Shown piece after piece: positions 1 through 7,644 of a stretch of DNA of 64,000 nt (within the stretch, counting starts at the first letter, position 1; each line of letters opens with the position of its first letter). Origin of the DNA: Maricaulis sp048270265 (lineage in GTDB: Bacteria; Pseudomonadota; Alphaproteobacteria; Caulobacterales; Maricaulaceae); assembly GCF_048270265.1 (NCBI RefSeq), contig NZ_JBLWTD010000007.1, positions 62,001 through 126,000 of the forward strand, read 5' to 3'. The position numbers and the translations under genes are program-made. Below the pieces are notes generated by a model that saw only the letters and a program-made list of their open reading frames with translations, was not told the origin of the DNA and did no database searches.

Positions 1-605
1 TCTGTGCCGGTTTTCTTGCCGCCGCCGATCCGCGGTTCCTCACCCTTGAGGATGCGGGCGATATTGGCGCGGTGCAGCCAGTAGATCAGCGCCGCGAGTA
101 CGCCGGTCATGATCGCCACATCCGGCCGCCCGATCACCAGTGCTGCGACCGGTGCCGCCAGCGCCGCAACCAGGGCGCCGAGCGAGGAGATGCGGAAAAT
201 CGCGGCCGTGATCAGCCAGCTGGCAATCACCGTCAGCCCGACCGGCCAGGACACGACCAGCACCGTGCCGACGAACGTCGCGACACCCTTGCCGCCCTTG
301 AATTTGAGCCAGACGGGAAAGCAATGCCCGGTGAAGGCGGCAGCGCCGGCGATCAGGCCGGCGGTGGTGCCGAGAAAATAACCGAAGATCGCCGCCGCGA
401 TGCCCGCCTTGCCGGCGTCGAGCAGGAGGGTGGCCAGGGCCAGGTCCTTGCGGCCGGTGCGCAGCACATTGGTGGCGCCGATATTGCCCGAGCCGATGGC
501 GCGGATATCGCCGAGCCCGGCCAGCTTGGTGATCACCAGCCCGAAGGGGATGGAGCCGAGCAGATAGCCGCCCAGCGCCGCGATCAGATAGTAAAGCGCA
601 TCCAT
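1..605 (-). CDS. plsY: PlsY glycerol-3-phosphate acyltransferase, 3' end cut by window edge
   Basis: PlsY is the inner-membrane enzyme that moves an acyl group from acyl-phosphate to glycerol-3-phosphate, the first step of phospholipid synthesis. The frame starts at ATG 605-603 (MDALYYLIAALGGYLLGSIP) and stays open to base 1 with about 201 residues visible, close to the family's usual 200-215, so only the tail is missing. The family signatures are present: GSIPFG near residue 18, SGNIGATNVLR near 40, a GHCFPVWLKFKGGKGVAT block near 95, and several hydrophobic helices. The start lies 6 bases after the pyrC-like stop, so it is probably the third gene of a pyrB-pyrC-plsY operon, an order common in alphaproteobacteria. 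Confidence 0.93.
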   Translation of the reverse strand, partial: MDALYYLIAALGGYLLGSIPFGLVITKLAGLGDIRAIGSGNIGATNVLRTGRKDLALATLLLDAGKAGIAAAIFGYFLGTTAGLIAGAAAFTGHCFPVWLKFKGGKGVATFVGTVLVVSWPVGLTVIASWLITAAIFRISSLGALVAALAAPVAALVIGRPDVAIMTGVLAALIYWLHRANIARILKGEEPRIGGGKKTGT

Positions 606-611
606 CAAGAT

Positions 612-1889
612 TTACCCGTCATGGTTGTGTATCTTTACGCCGCCGACGAAGCTTTGCAAGACCCGGCCCTGGAAGCGACGCCCCGACCAGGCGCAATTGG
701 CGCGCGGCGAGGCCAGCGCGTCGGCATCGACAACCCAGGGGATGTCGCCATCGACCAGAATGAGATCGGCCGGTGCGCCCGCCGCGATGCGGCCCTGCGG
801 CAGGCCGAGCAGATCGGCGGGACCGCTGGTCAGGACACGCAGGGCATCGATCAGCTCCAGCTGGCCGTCATGAACCAGGCCGAGCATGGCGCCGAGCAGG
901 GTTTCCAGGCTCAGCGTGCCGGCAATCGCCAGGGCGAAGGGCTCGCCCTTGTCGTCAAACGGGGTGGGACGGTGATCGGAGACGACGGCATTGATCTCGC
1001 CATTGGCCACGGCCTCGACCAGGGCGCGGCGATCCATTTCCGAGCGCAGCGGCGGATCCATGCGGAAGGCCGAGTCCAGATCGCCGGCATCGGTTTCGTT
1101 GAGGGTGAGGTGTGCCACGGCCACGGTCGCCGCGATTTCGGTATCGCGGACCCGGACATGGCGCAGGGCATCCAGACCGGCCTCGGTCGAGAGGCGGTCG
1201 ATCAGCAGCTTGCCCCCGGAGAGTTCCGCCAGGCTGGCATCGCGCTCGATGGCGATGCGCTCGGAGATGGCCGGCTCGGAGGGCAGGCCCATGCGCGCCG
1301 ACCAGTCGCTCTCCAGCGCCACCGTGCCGGCGGAGAGTTCGGCATCGGCCGGGCGTGAAGCGAGCCAGAAATCGAACTGGCTGGAATAGGCCAGCACACG
1401 CCGCATCACGCGGCTGTCGCGGATCGGCCGGTCACCATTGCCGATCATCACCGCACCGCATCGCGCCAGCAGCCCGATCTCGGCCATCTGCTCGCCGGCC
1501 AGACCGGTGGTGGCGGCGCCGGTCGCCAGGAAGCGCACGCCGTGATCGCCGAAACTGCGCACCAGCGCGGCGAGGCTGTCGGGGCTGTCATTGGGGGTGC
1601 GCGAATTGGGGGCCAGCATCACAGTGCCGACACCGCCACGCGCGGCGGCCGCCGCCAGCGAGGTCAGCGTTTCACCATCGGGGGTGAGGCCGGGTTCCTT
1701 GGCGGCGCGTAGATCGATCAGGGCCGGGGCGAGGATGCGTCCGCAAGCATCGATGATCTCGTCGCAGGCATCGATATCGATATCGGGTCCGACCTCGACA
1801 ATCACACCGTCCTCGACCACGACCCCGCCGGGGCCGTCATAATCGCTGGCCGGGTCAACCAGGCGCGCATTGATGATGGCAAACATCAT
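612..1889 (-). CDS. pyrC: Dihydroorotase-like pseudoenzyme (PyrC' / PyrX type), probable ATCase partner
   Basis: This 425-residue amidohydrolase-fold protein is homologous to dihydroorotase. The metal-binding HxH that normally follows the LIDL strand is absent: the sequence reads LIDLRAAKEPG at about residues 57-67, with R61 and A63 in place of the two histidines. The later SDHRPTPFDDK stretch also departs from the active TDHAPH form. Non-catalytic dihydroorotase homologues of this kind are known in Pseudomonas (PyrC') and are typical next to pyrB in alphaproteobacteria, where they act as a structural subunit of aspartate transcarbamoylase. The start overlaps the pyrB stop by 4 bases (ATGA), indicating translational coupling. 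The loss of the ligands is seen directly; the structural role is inferred. An active dihydroorotase must lie elsewhere in the genome. Confidence 0.88.
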   Translation of the reverse strand: MMFAIINARLVDPASDYDGPGGVVVEDGVIVEVGPDIDIDACDEIIDACGRILAPALIDLRAAKEPGLTPDGETLTSLAAAAARGGVGTVMLAPNSRTPNDSPDSLAALVRSFGDHGVRFLATGAATTGLAGEQMAEIGLLARCGAVMIGNGDRPIRDSRVMRRVLAYSSQFDFWLASRPADAELSAGTVALESDWSARMGLPSEPAISERIAIERDASLAELSGGKLLIDRLSTEAGLDALRHVRVRDTEIAATVAVAHLTLNETDAGDLDSAFRMDPPLRSEMDRRALVEAVANGEINAVVSDHRPTPFDDKGEPFALAIAGTLSLETLLGAMLGLVHDGQLELIDALRVLTSGPADLLGLPQGRIAAGAPADLILVDGDIPWVVDADALASPRANCAWSGRRFQGRVLQSFVGGVKIHNHDG

Positions 1890-2848
1890 GATCCATACCC
1901 TTTTCGGATATTGGCGCCGATCAGTTCCAGCATCGCCATGCGCACGGCAACCCCGCTCTCGACCTGGTCGAGGATGACGCTGATCTCCGGATCATCGGCC
2001 AGGCGGGTATGAATTTCCACGCCGCGATTCATCGGGCCGGGGTGCATCACCAGCACATCCGGCGAGGCGACCTCCAGCCGCTCATGCGTCAGGCCGAACA
2101 GATGGAAGAATTCGCGTTCCGACGGCACGAAACCACCGGTCATGCGCTCCTTTTGCTGCCGCAGAGCCATGACGGCGTCGCAGCCCACAAGCGCCTCGTC
2201 GAGATCATGGAAGACATCAACGCCCCATTGGTCGACATCGTTCGGCAGCAGGGTGGGCGGCGCGCACAGGCGGATCTCGGCGCCGAGAATGTTCAGCAGG
2301 CCGATATTGGAGCGCGCGACGCGGCTGTGCAGGATATCGCCGACGATCAGGATCCGCCGCCCGCCGACAGAGCCCCAGCGCTGGGCCAGGGTGAAACTGT
2401 CGAGCAGGGCCTGGGTCGGGTGTTCATGCATGCCGTCGCCGGCATTGATCACGGAAAGCCCGGTCGCATCGGCGAGGAATTTCGGCGCCCCGGTCGCGGA
2501 ATGGCGCACGACGAGAATATCGGGCCGCATCGCCGCCAGGGTGCGCGCCGTATCCGACAGGCTCTCGCCCTTGGAGGCCGAGGAGGAGGCCATGGCGAAA
2601 TTCACCACATCGGCACCGAGCCGCTTGCCCGCCATCTCGAAACTGCCCTGGGTGCGCGTCGAGGCCTCGAAGAAGAGGTTGAGCACGGTCAGCCCGCGCA
2701 GCTCGTCGGAGGACTTGTCCGGTGTCCGGTTGCGTTTGAGAAAGGCTTCCGCGCGCTCGAAAATGATCGCGATATCAACAGGATTGAGGTCGGCCACCGA
2801 GAGAAGGTGACGGTGAGGGAAATCGTAGGAAAATTCCGCGCGGCTCAT
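1886..2848 (-). CDS. pyrB: Aspartate carbamoyltransferase catalytic subunit
   Basis: PyrB condenses carbamoyl phosphate with aspartate to N-carbamoyl-aspartate, the committed step of pyrimidine synthesis. The 320 residues match the family length. The carbamoyl-phosphate motif S-T-R-T is at residues 63-66, followed by QGSFEMA. The SASKGES loop carries the active-site lysine near 93, HPTQALLD is at 143-150, and an HPGPMNRG motif lies near the C-terminus. No regulatory-subunit gene (pyrI) follows. Instead a degenerate dihydroorotase overlaps it by 4 bases, as in organisms with dodecameric PyrB-PyrC' complexes. It is the first gene of the operon, and its promoter should lie in 2849-2980. Confidence 0.96.
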   Translation of the reverse strand: MSRAEFSYDFPHRHLLSVADLNPVDIAIIFERAEAFLKRNRTPDKSSDELRGLTVLNLFFEASTRTQGSFEMAGKRLGADVVNFAMASSSASKGESLSDTARTLAAMRPDILVVRHSATGAPKFLADATGLSVINAGDGMHEHPTQALLDSFTLAQRWGSVGGRRILIVGDILHSRVARSNIGLLNILGAEIRLCAPPTLLPNDVDQWGVDVFHDLDEALVGCDAVMALRQQKERMTGGFVPSEREFFHLFGLTHERLEVASPDVLVMHPGPMNRGVEIHTRLADDPEISVILDQVESGVAVRMAMLELIGANIRKGYGS

Positions 2849-2981
2849 CCCGCCTCCCGCTTGAAAGCGACCCGTTGCAGGGGTCGGCGCGGTATAGGCG
2901 GCGAGGCGGGGCGTGGCAAGGGGGGAGGTTCTCCCCGCAGCGAAGCTGGGTGATCGCGTGGCCCATTACCGCGCACAAAAA

Positions 2982-3193
2982 CTTGTCATCCCTGACCCTC
3001 GCCTTCGCGGGGGCAGGCGGATGGCCGGACGCGAAGCGATCCGGGCGCAGATCAGGGACCCAGACCCGGCATCGAAAATCCAGTGCGCGGCGGGGCAGGT
3101 TTCTGCCGCCTTGCTGCTGACGCGCCAAAGCCCGGCCGTCTGGGTCCCGGATCTGCGCCCCGCATTCGCGGGGCATCCGTCCGGGATGACAAG
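2982..3193. repeat. Large imperfect inverted-repeat element in the gap upstream of pyrB
   Basis: The 373-base gap 2849-3221 has no convincing gene. It contains two inverted copies of an intergenic repeat around a central spacer of about 70 bases. The outer ends are CTTGTCATCCC (2982-2992) and GGGATGACAAG (3183-3193). The inner ends are GCGCAGATCAGGGACCCAGAC (3045-3065, one base longer than quoted elsewhere) and its near-perfect complement at 3138-3158 with one mismatch. The middles of the arms also pair in part. The style, a CATCCC...GGGACCCAG hairpin, resembles dispersed intergenic palindromic elements common in alphaproteobacterial genomes. It could act as a terminator or RNA-stability element for the downstream end of the minus-strand gene on its right. 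The copy structure is seen; the role is inferred. Confidence 0.7.
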
Positions 3194-3221
3194 GGTTGGA
3201 TTTATAGAAGGAAAGTTGGCG

Positions 3222-3935
3222 TCAGGCTGCGCCGAGAAACCGCGCCAGGGCGCGTGCGACAGCCAGATCATCGAGCGGTTCGTCCATGTGCTGCACCAGT
3301 GCCGCGGCCTCGTCGGCGCTGAGCGGATTGCCTTTGCGTAGCTCGATCAGGGCGCCGGCGATGGGGCGGGTGAATTCGGGGTGGGGCTGGAGGCTGATGG
3401 TGGCGCCATTCTCATAGACGAGGCCGGCATGGGGGCAGCCGGGCGAGCTCAGGAAGGTTGTGGCGCTCGCGGGCGGGGTGATGACCTGGTCCTGATGGCT
3501 GGCGAGCAGGGAAATCTCAGGCGGCAGTTCGTCGAAACAGGCCGGGCGATCGCCGGTGAAGCGATAGGTCTGGCGGCCCAATTGCCAGCCATTGGGGGCG
3601 AGACGGACATCGCCGCCGAGCGCATCGGCGATGATCTGGTGCCCGAAACAGATCCCGAGCATCGGTATTTTGGCGGCATAGGCGGCGCGGATGAAATCAC
3701 GCAGCGGCTCGATCCAGACGGGACTGTCATAGACGCCGTATTTCGAGCCGGAGAAGACCAGGCCCTCCAGTCCGGCCGGATCGGGCAGGGCTTGCCCATC
3801 GAGCACATAGACGCTTTGCCAGTCGATCTCGGCCCCGGCGCTGGCGAAGAAAGTCTCGAACAGCGGCGGATAGCGCTCGAACCGGTCGCGCAGGCGTGGA
3901 TTGGTTTCGCCGAGCTGGATCAGGGTAAGGCGCAT
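3222..3935 (-). CDS. Class I glutamine amidotransferase-like protein (GuaA N-domain type)
   Basis: A 237-residue stand-alone class I glutamine amidotransferase domain, which releases ammonia from glutamine or acts as a gamma-glutamyl hydrolase. The nucleophile elbow LGICFGHQ has its cysteine at about residue 96, and the QPHPEF motif gives His185 and Glu187, so the Cys-His-Glu triad looks intact. ATG 3935-3933 (MRLTLIQLGE) was chosen because the fold begins there; upstream in-frame sequence is not protein-like. No synthetase domain is attached and no obvious acceptor enzyme is next to it, so the substrate is unknown. It is divergent from the metallo-beta-lactamase-fold gene at 4045. Confidence 0.88.
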   Translation of the reverse strand: MRLTLIQLGETNPRLRDRFERYPPLFETFFASAGAEIDWQSVYVLDGQALPDPAGLEGLVFSGSKYGVYDSPVWIEPLRDFIRAAYAAKIPMLGICFGHQIIADALGGDVRLAPNGWQLGRQTYRFTGDRPACFDELPPEISLLASHQDQVITPPASATTFLSSPGCPHAGLVYENGATISLQPHPEFTRPIAGALIELRKGNPLSADEAAALVQHMDEPLDDLAVARALARFLGAA

Positions 3936-4044
3936 GGCGGGATATCCGGAGTAGCCAAAGGGGAGCGGTATATTGAGTGGCGCAGGGTGGCTGGGCAAGG
4001 CCGTGGGCCTTGACGCCTGTGCCATGGTGCGGCTCAGTTGCGCG

Positions 4045-5028
4045 ATGAAAAAACCTATGCCGGCTGTGATGATCGCCCTTGTCGCCGCGGTGGTAGCGCT
4101 GTTTGCGGCCGCCATCGCCCTGTTTTCCGCTTCTGCGCAGGCACAGGAGGCGCCGCAATGCGGTGTCGAACTGATAGTGCTGGGTGTTTCCCAGGATGGT
4201 GGCGGGCCGCAAATGGGGCATGCCGAGGATCCGGCCTGGGCGGATCCGTCGCTGCGACGACTGGCGACATCGCTGGGGGTGGTGGACCGCACCAGAGGGC
4301 AGCGTCTGATGTTCGAGGCGACACCGGACATGCGCGAAGAGCTCTACCGGCTTGATCAGGCAATGCCGGTCGAGGCGCGGCCCGGGCTGGACGGCGTGTT
4401 TCTCACCCACGCCCATATCGGCCATTACACCGGCCTGATGTTTCTCGGTCATGAGAGCATGGGGGCACACGCCGTGCCGGTGTATGCGATGCCACGCATG
4501 GCGGATTTCCTCACCGCCAACGGGCCGTGGAGCCAGCTGGTGCGCTATGAGAATATCGCCCTGCAGCCGATGGTGGCCGGTGAAGCTGTCGTGCTGGACC
4601 GGGTGCGGGTGACGCCGTTCGAGGTGCCGCACCGGCAGGAATTTTCCGAAGTCGTCGGTTATCGCATCGAGGGGCCGGAGCGTTCCGCGCTTTTCATCCC
4701 CGATATCGATAGCTGGGAGGAGTGGGAGGCGCTCGGCACCCGCATCGAGGACATGATCGCCTCGGTGGATGTCGCCTATCTCGATGCCACTTTCTACGCC
4801 AATGGCGAAATCCCCGGCCGCGACATGTCGGGCTTTCCCCATCCCTTTATCACGCATTCGATGGACCGCTTTGCCAGCCTGCCGGCCTCAGAGCGCGCCA
4901 AGGTGCGCTTCATCCATTTCAATCACACCAATGCGGTGCGCTATCCCGATGCGCCGGAGCGCGGCGTGGTCGAGGCGGCCGGGTTCGGGCTGGCTGATGA
5001 GGGCGAGCGGTTTTGCCTGGGTGGGTAG
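4045..5028 (+). CDS. Exported PqqB-like metallo-beta-lactamase-fold hydrolase
   Basis: A 327-residue protein with a long N-terminal hydrophobic signal (residues about 7-34, ending AQAQ), so it is probably periplasmic. The body resembles PqqB: LGVSQDGGGPQ near residue 46, then the metal motif THAHIGHYTG at 121-130 and later histidines in EVPHRQEF and HFNHTNA. PqqB acts in pyrroloquinoline quinone synthesis in the cytoplasm, but no other pqq gene is nearby and this copy is exported, so it is more likely a PqqB-related hydrolase of unknown substrate. ATG 4045 was preferred over an in-frame ATG at 3973 because it places the signal peptide at the N-terminus. Confidence 0.82.
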   Translation: MKKPMPAVMIALVAAVVALFAAAIALFSASAQAQEAPQCGVELIVLGVSQDGGGPQMGHAEDPAWADPSLRRLATSLGVVDRTRGQRLMFEATPDMREELYRLDQAMPVEARPGLDGVFLTHAHIGHYTGLMFLGHESMGAHAVPVYAMPRMADFLTANGPWSQLVRYENIALQPMVAGEAVVLDRVRVTPFEVPHRQEFSEVVGYRIEGPERSALFIPDIDSWEEWEALGTRIEDMIASVDVAYLDATFYANGEIPGRDMSGFPHPFITHSMDRFASLPASERAKVRFIHFNHTNAVRYPDAPERGVVEAAGFGLADEGERFCLGG

Positions 5029-5030
5029 CT

Positions 5031-5188
5031 TTCCCTCTCCGCGAGGAGAGGGTGCCCGGCAGGGCGGGTGAGGCGGGCAATGGATACGCATCAGAACTTG
5101 CCCGCTCCCGCCAATTGCCCACGGTGATTTTGCCCGCCTCATCCGCCCCGGTTCAAGTCCGCGGCACCTTCTCCTCACGGAGAAGGAG
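5031..5188. repeat. Inverted-repeat intergenic element, second family
   Basis: Two facing arms fill most of the gap 5029-5260. The left arm begins TTCCCTCTCCGCGAGGAGAG at 5031 and ends GAGGCGGGCAA (5070-5080). The right arm begins TTGCCCGCCTC (5130-5140) and ends in the CTTCTCCTCACGGAGAAG hairpin near 5169-5185. Each arm therefore contains its own small hairpin, and the arms are imperfect complements of each other. A related half-copy lies at 11236 after gatB. No gene was seen in the gap. It may serve as a bidirectional terminator between the convergent genes ending at 5028 and 5261. Confidence 0.65.
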
Positions 5189-5260
5189 AGCGTTGCGCTT
5201 GTGAGGATTGGCGCCGTCACCCCAACCTCAAAGCCCCCTCCACCAGCAATCTCGACCGCG

Positions 5261-5773
5261 TCAGCCCCCCCAACCCGGCCGCCTGTTCCAGTGCAGGGTT
5301 GGATCCGGGAGTTCGCCTTTGACCGGGCCGTCCGGCTGAGCCGGGTGCTGGACTGCCGGTCCGCGCCCTCGACCGGCTTGATCTGCGACCGCTCCGCTGT
5401 CGGTGTCGGTATAGCCGGATGCGCCCGAGCCGGCGCTCGCCCCCCGGCCACGACCGGCCGGATCCGCCATTGCACCACTGTCCTGATCGGAAAAGCCCTG
5501 TGCGCCGGTGCCGCCTGATCCACGGCCATTCCCGGCCGGATCTGCGGCGGCGCCGCTGTCACTATCGGTTAAGCCGGAGCCGCCTGCGCGCGCGCCGCCG
5601 CTGCGTCCATACCCGGCCTGATCCGCATAGGCCCCGCCATCCGAGTCCGATACGCCAGTATAGGTTTGTGCTGTAGCGCTACCGCCGATCAGTGCGCCGG
5701 CACCCGCCCCCAATACACCGCCGGTCACCTGCGTCAGAAATGAGCGGCGACTGAGTGTGCCCTTGTAAGCCAT
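5261..5773 (-). CDS. Tat-exported tandem-repeat protein, function unknown
   Basis: A 170-residue protein starting at ATG 5773 behind a strong GGGAGGGAA ribosome site. The N-terminus has a twin-arginine signal (LSRRSFLTQ at residues 7-15, then a Gly/Ala-rich hydrophobic stretch ending ATAQ). The mature part is four tandem repeats of about 26 residues with the pattern G-aromatic/aliphatic-S/T-D-x-D-S/G-G-A-x-A-D-P/Q-A-G-x-G-R, separated by Gly/Ser/Ala linkers, and a short Pro-rich tail. The D-x-D-x-G arrangement recalls Ca-binding loops of thrombospondin type 3 or dockerin type, but that is only inference. No enzyme domain is visible. It is downstream of, and in the same direction as, the AEC transporter. 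Confidence 0.8.
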   Translation of the reverse strand: MAYKGTLSRRSFLTQVTGGVLGAGAGALIGGSATAQTYTGVSDSDGGAYADQAGYGRSGGARAGGSGLTDSDSGAAADPAGNGRGSGGTGAQGFSDQDSGAMADPAGRGRGASAGSGASGYTDTDSGAVADQAGRGRGPAVQHPAQPDGPVKGELPDPTLHWNRRPGWGG

Positions 5774-5889
5774 GACATTCCCTCCCAACGACAAGATCCG
5801 GCTCGCCGGAGCAAGCCCAGTCCTATTGGTAATTCGATCCGGCGAGACCGGCAAGCCGCGTCTGTCCGGACGCCTGGCTCAATGGCTGT

Positions 5890-6798
5890 CTAGCCCAGCA
5901 GCCACAGCCAGAACGGGATCGTCACGAAGCAGAACAGCGTTGAAGCCGTGATGTCGCCGGCGGAATAGGGCGCGTCACCGCCCATTTGCTGCGCCAGGAC
6001 ATAGGCCGAGCCGGCGCCGGGTGAGGATCCGGTCAGCAGGAGGATGGTGAGCGGAATGCCTTCCAGGCCCATCGCCTTGCCCACCCCGTAGAAGACCAGC
6101 GGGCCGATCATCAGTTTGAGGAAGACGGACAGGGCCAGCAGGCGTGGCCGGGCGCGCAGGGTGGTGAAATTGAGGCCGGCCCCGACCGAGAGCAGGATCA
6201 GCGGCAGGGCGGCCTGGCCGAGCAGGGTCAGCGTATCGATGACGGCGGCCGGGACGGGGATGTGGGCCAGGTTCACCACACCACCGGCGACCGAGCCAAG
6301 GATCAGCGGGTTGGTGATGATGCGGTAGACGATGGAGCGCCAGTTCGGTGCCGCGCCTTCGCCCCAGACCGCCAGGGCCGCAACGCATTCGATATTCACC
6401 AGCGGGATGGAGACCACCATCACCAGCGCGACGAGGATTTCGCCCTGGTCGCCGAACAGCGCGATGCCGAGCGCCAGGATCAGCATCCCGTTCCAGCGGC
6501 ACACCGCCTGGAAGACGCTGGTATAGGTCGGGTCGGGGATTTTCAGCAGCGGCTTGAGTGCCAGCATGATCACGGCCATGGCCATGAAGCCGAGGACGGA
6601 GGCGATCAGGAAGGGCCCCAGCGTGATGGAGGAGAGGTCGGCGCGGGCAATGGCGGTAAACAGCAGGGCCGGGGAGAGGCCGAGATAGGCGAGGCGCGAG
6701 ACGGGCCCCCAGCTATTATCGGGCAGCAGGCCGGAGCGGCGCAGCAGCCAGCCGATCGCGATGACACCGAAAATCGGGAAGAGGGCGGCGAGGATCAT
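5890..6798 (-). CDS. AEC-family (auxin efflux carrier-like) transporter
   Basis: A 302-residue integral membrane protein with about ten hydrophobic segments from the first residues (MILAALFPIFGVIAIGWLL) to the C-terminus. The start and the internal arrangement of two half-repeats fit the AEC/Mem_trans family, bacterial members of which move malate, malonate or other organic acids. No substrate can be assigned. It begins 3 bases after the ruvX stop on the same strand, so the two genes are very likely co-transcribed, although a functional link is not evident. Confidence 0.87.
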   Translation of the reverse strand: MILAALFPIFGVIAIGWLLRRSGLLPDNSWGPVSRLAYLGLSPALLFTAIARADLSSITLGPFLIASVLGFMAMAVIMLALKPLLKIPDPTYTSVFQAVCRWNGMLILALGIALFGDQGEILVALVMVVSIPLVNIECVAALAVWGEGAAPNWRSIVYRIITNPLILGSVAGGVVNLAHIPVPAAVIDTLTLLGQAALPLILLSVGAGLNFTTLRARPRLLALSVFLKLMIGPLVFYGVGKAMGLEGIPLTILLLTGSSPGAGSAYVLAQQMGGDAPYSAGDITASTLFCFVTIPFWLWLLG

Positions 6799-6801
6799 GG
6801 C

Positions 6802-7251
6802 TTACAAATGCTCCAGCCGGTCGAGCACGCTGCGCAGGATATTGGCGGCGGCATGGGCATCGATCACCTGTTTGCGGCGATCACGGCGCATCCCGGCGGC
6901 AATCAGCGCCTCGGTGGCCTCGAAGGTGGAGAGGCGCTCGTCCTGGAAGATGATGGGGATATCGCGCAGGCCGAGCAGATTGCGCGCCAGGGCGCGGGAG
7001 GACTGGGCGCGTGCGCCCTCGGTGCCATCCATATTGTAAGGCAGGCCGATCACGAGGCCGACGGCCTTGCGCTCGTCATAGAGCTGGAAAATGCGCTTGG
7101 CGTCGTGCGTGAACTTGGTGCGCTGGATGGTTTCCACCGGCGTGGCGAGGCCGCGGCTGGCACCGCATGAGGCCACGCCAATCGTCTTGGAGCCCGGATC
7201 GAGCGCAAGGATCGGGCCTTGGGCTAAGTCTTCAAGGTCAATCAGGGCCAT
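6802..7251 (-). CDS. ruvX: RuvX/YqgF-family Holliday junction resolvase-like nuclease
   Basis: A 149-residue RNase H-fold protein of the YqgF family, involved in 16S rRNA 5' processing and proposed as a Holliday-junction resolvase. The first catalytic strand LALDPGSKTIGVA (about residues 16-28) carries the conserved aspartate. GLPYNMDGTEG near 75, the IFQDERLSTFEA block near 102 and the terminal D-A-H-A-A-A-N-I-L segment supply the other acidic or conserved positions. Length is typical. It is divergent from gatC with a 100-base shared upstream region. Confidence 0.93.
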   Translation of the reverse strand: MALIDLEDLAQGPILALDPGSKTIGVASCGASRGLATPVETIQRTKFTHDAKRIFQLYDERKAVGLVIGLPYNMDGTEGARAQSSRALARNLLGLRDIPIIFQDERLSTFEATEALIAAGMRRDRRKQVIDAHAAANILRSVLDRLEHL

Positions 7252-7351
7252 AAGGTCGAAATGCTCCGAGTGCGGTTTGCCGTCAAGCTTTCTTGCACCT
7301 GCGAAGACGTATTGCTACTCAGTCGGCATCGATTGCCCGGAGCTGATTTCC

Positions 7352-7639
7352 ATGTCCGTCACCGCTGATGATGTGCGCCGCATTGCCCGGCTTGCACGCC
7401 TTGCTGAACCGAAAGACCGTATCGACACGCTGGTAGGCGAGTTGAATGGCATTCTCGACTGGATCAAACAGCTCGACGAGGTCGATATCGAAGGCGTCGA
7501 GCCGATGACCACACCGGTCAAGTTCCCGCTGCCGCAGCGCGAGGATGTCGTCAATGATGGCGGGATTCGCGACAAGGTGCTGGCCAATGCGCCCAGCAGT
7601 GAAGACGGGTTTTTCGTTGTGCCCAAGAGCGTGGAATAG
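7352..7639 (+). CDS. gatC: Asp/Glu-tRNA amidotransferase subunit C
   Basis: A 95-residue GatC, the small belt-like subunit that stabilises GatA on GatB in the complex that turns Glu-tRNA(Gln) or Asp-tRNA(Asn) into the amidated form. MSVTADDVRRIARLARL is the typical helical start, and VEPMTTPVKFPLPQREDVV near residue 50 is the family signature. ATG 7352 was chosen over longer in-frame options because the homologous region begins exactly there. GatA follows after 5 bases, the usual operon order in alphaproteobacteria. Confidence 0.95.
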   Translation: MSVTADDVRRIARLARLAEPKDRIDTLVGELNGILDWIKQLDEVDIEGVEPMTTPVKFPLPQREDVVNDGGIRDKVLANAPSSEDGFFVVPKSVE

Positions 7640-7644
7640 AGATC

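Noticed and set aside
72..1358. Long open frame on the plus strand opposite the pyrC-like gene
   Set aside because: Gln/Gly/Asp/Arg-rich low-complexity translation typical of antisense frames in GC-rich genes; the minus-strand frame has clear family motifs.
4045..5028. PQQ biosynthesis locus
   Set aside because: Only a PqqB-like protein with a signal peptide is present; no pqqA, C, D or E nearby.
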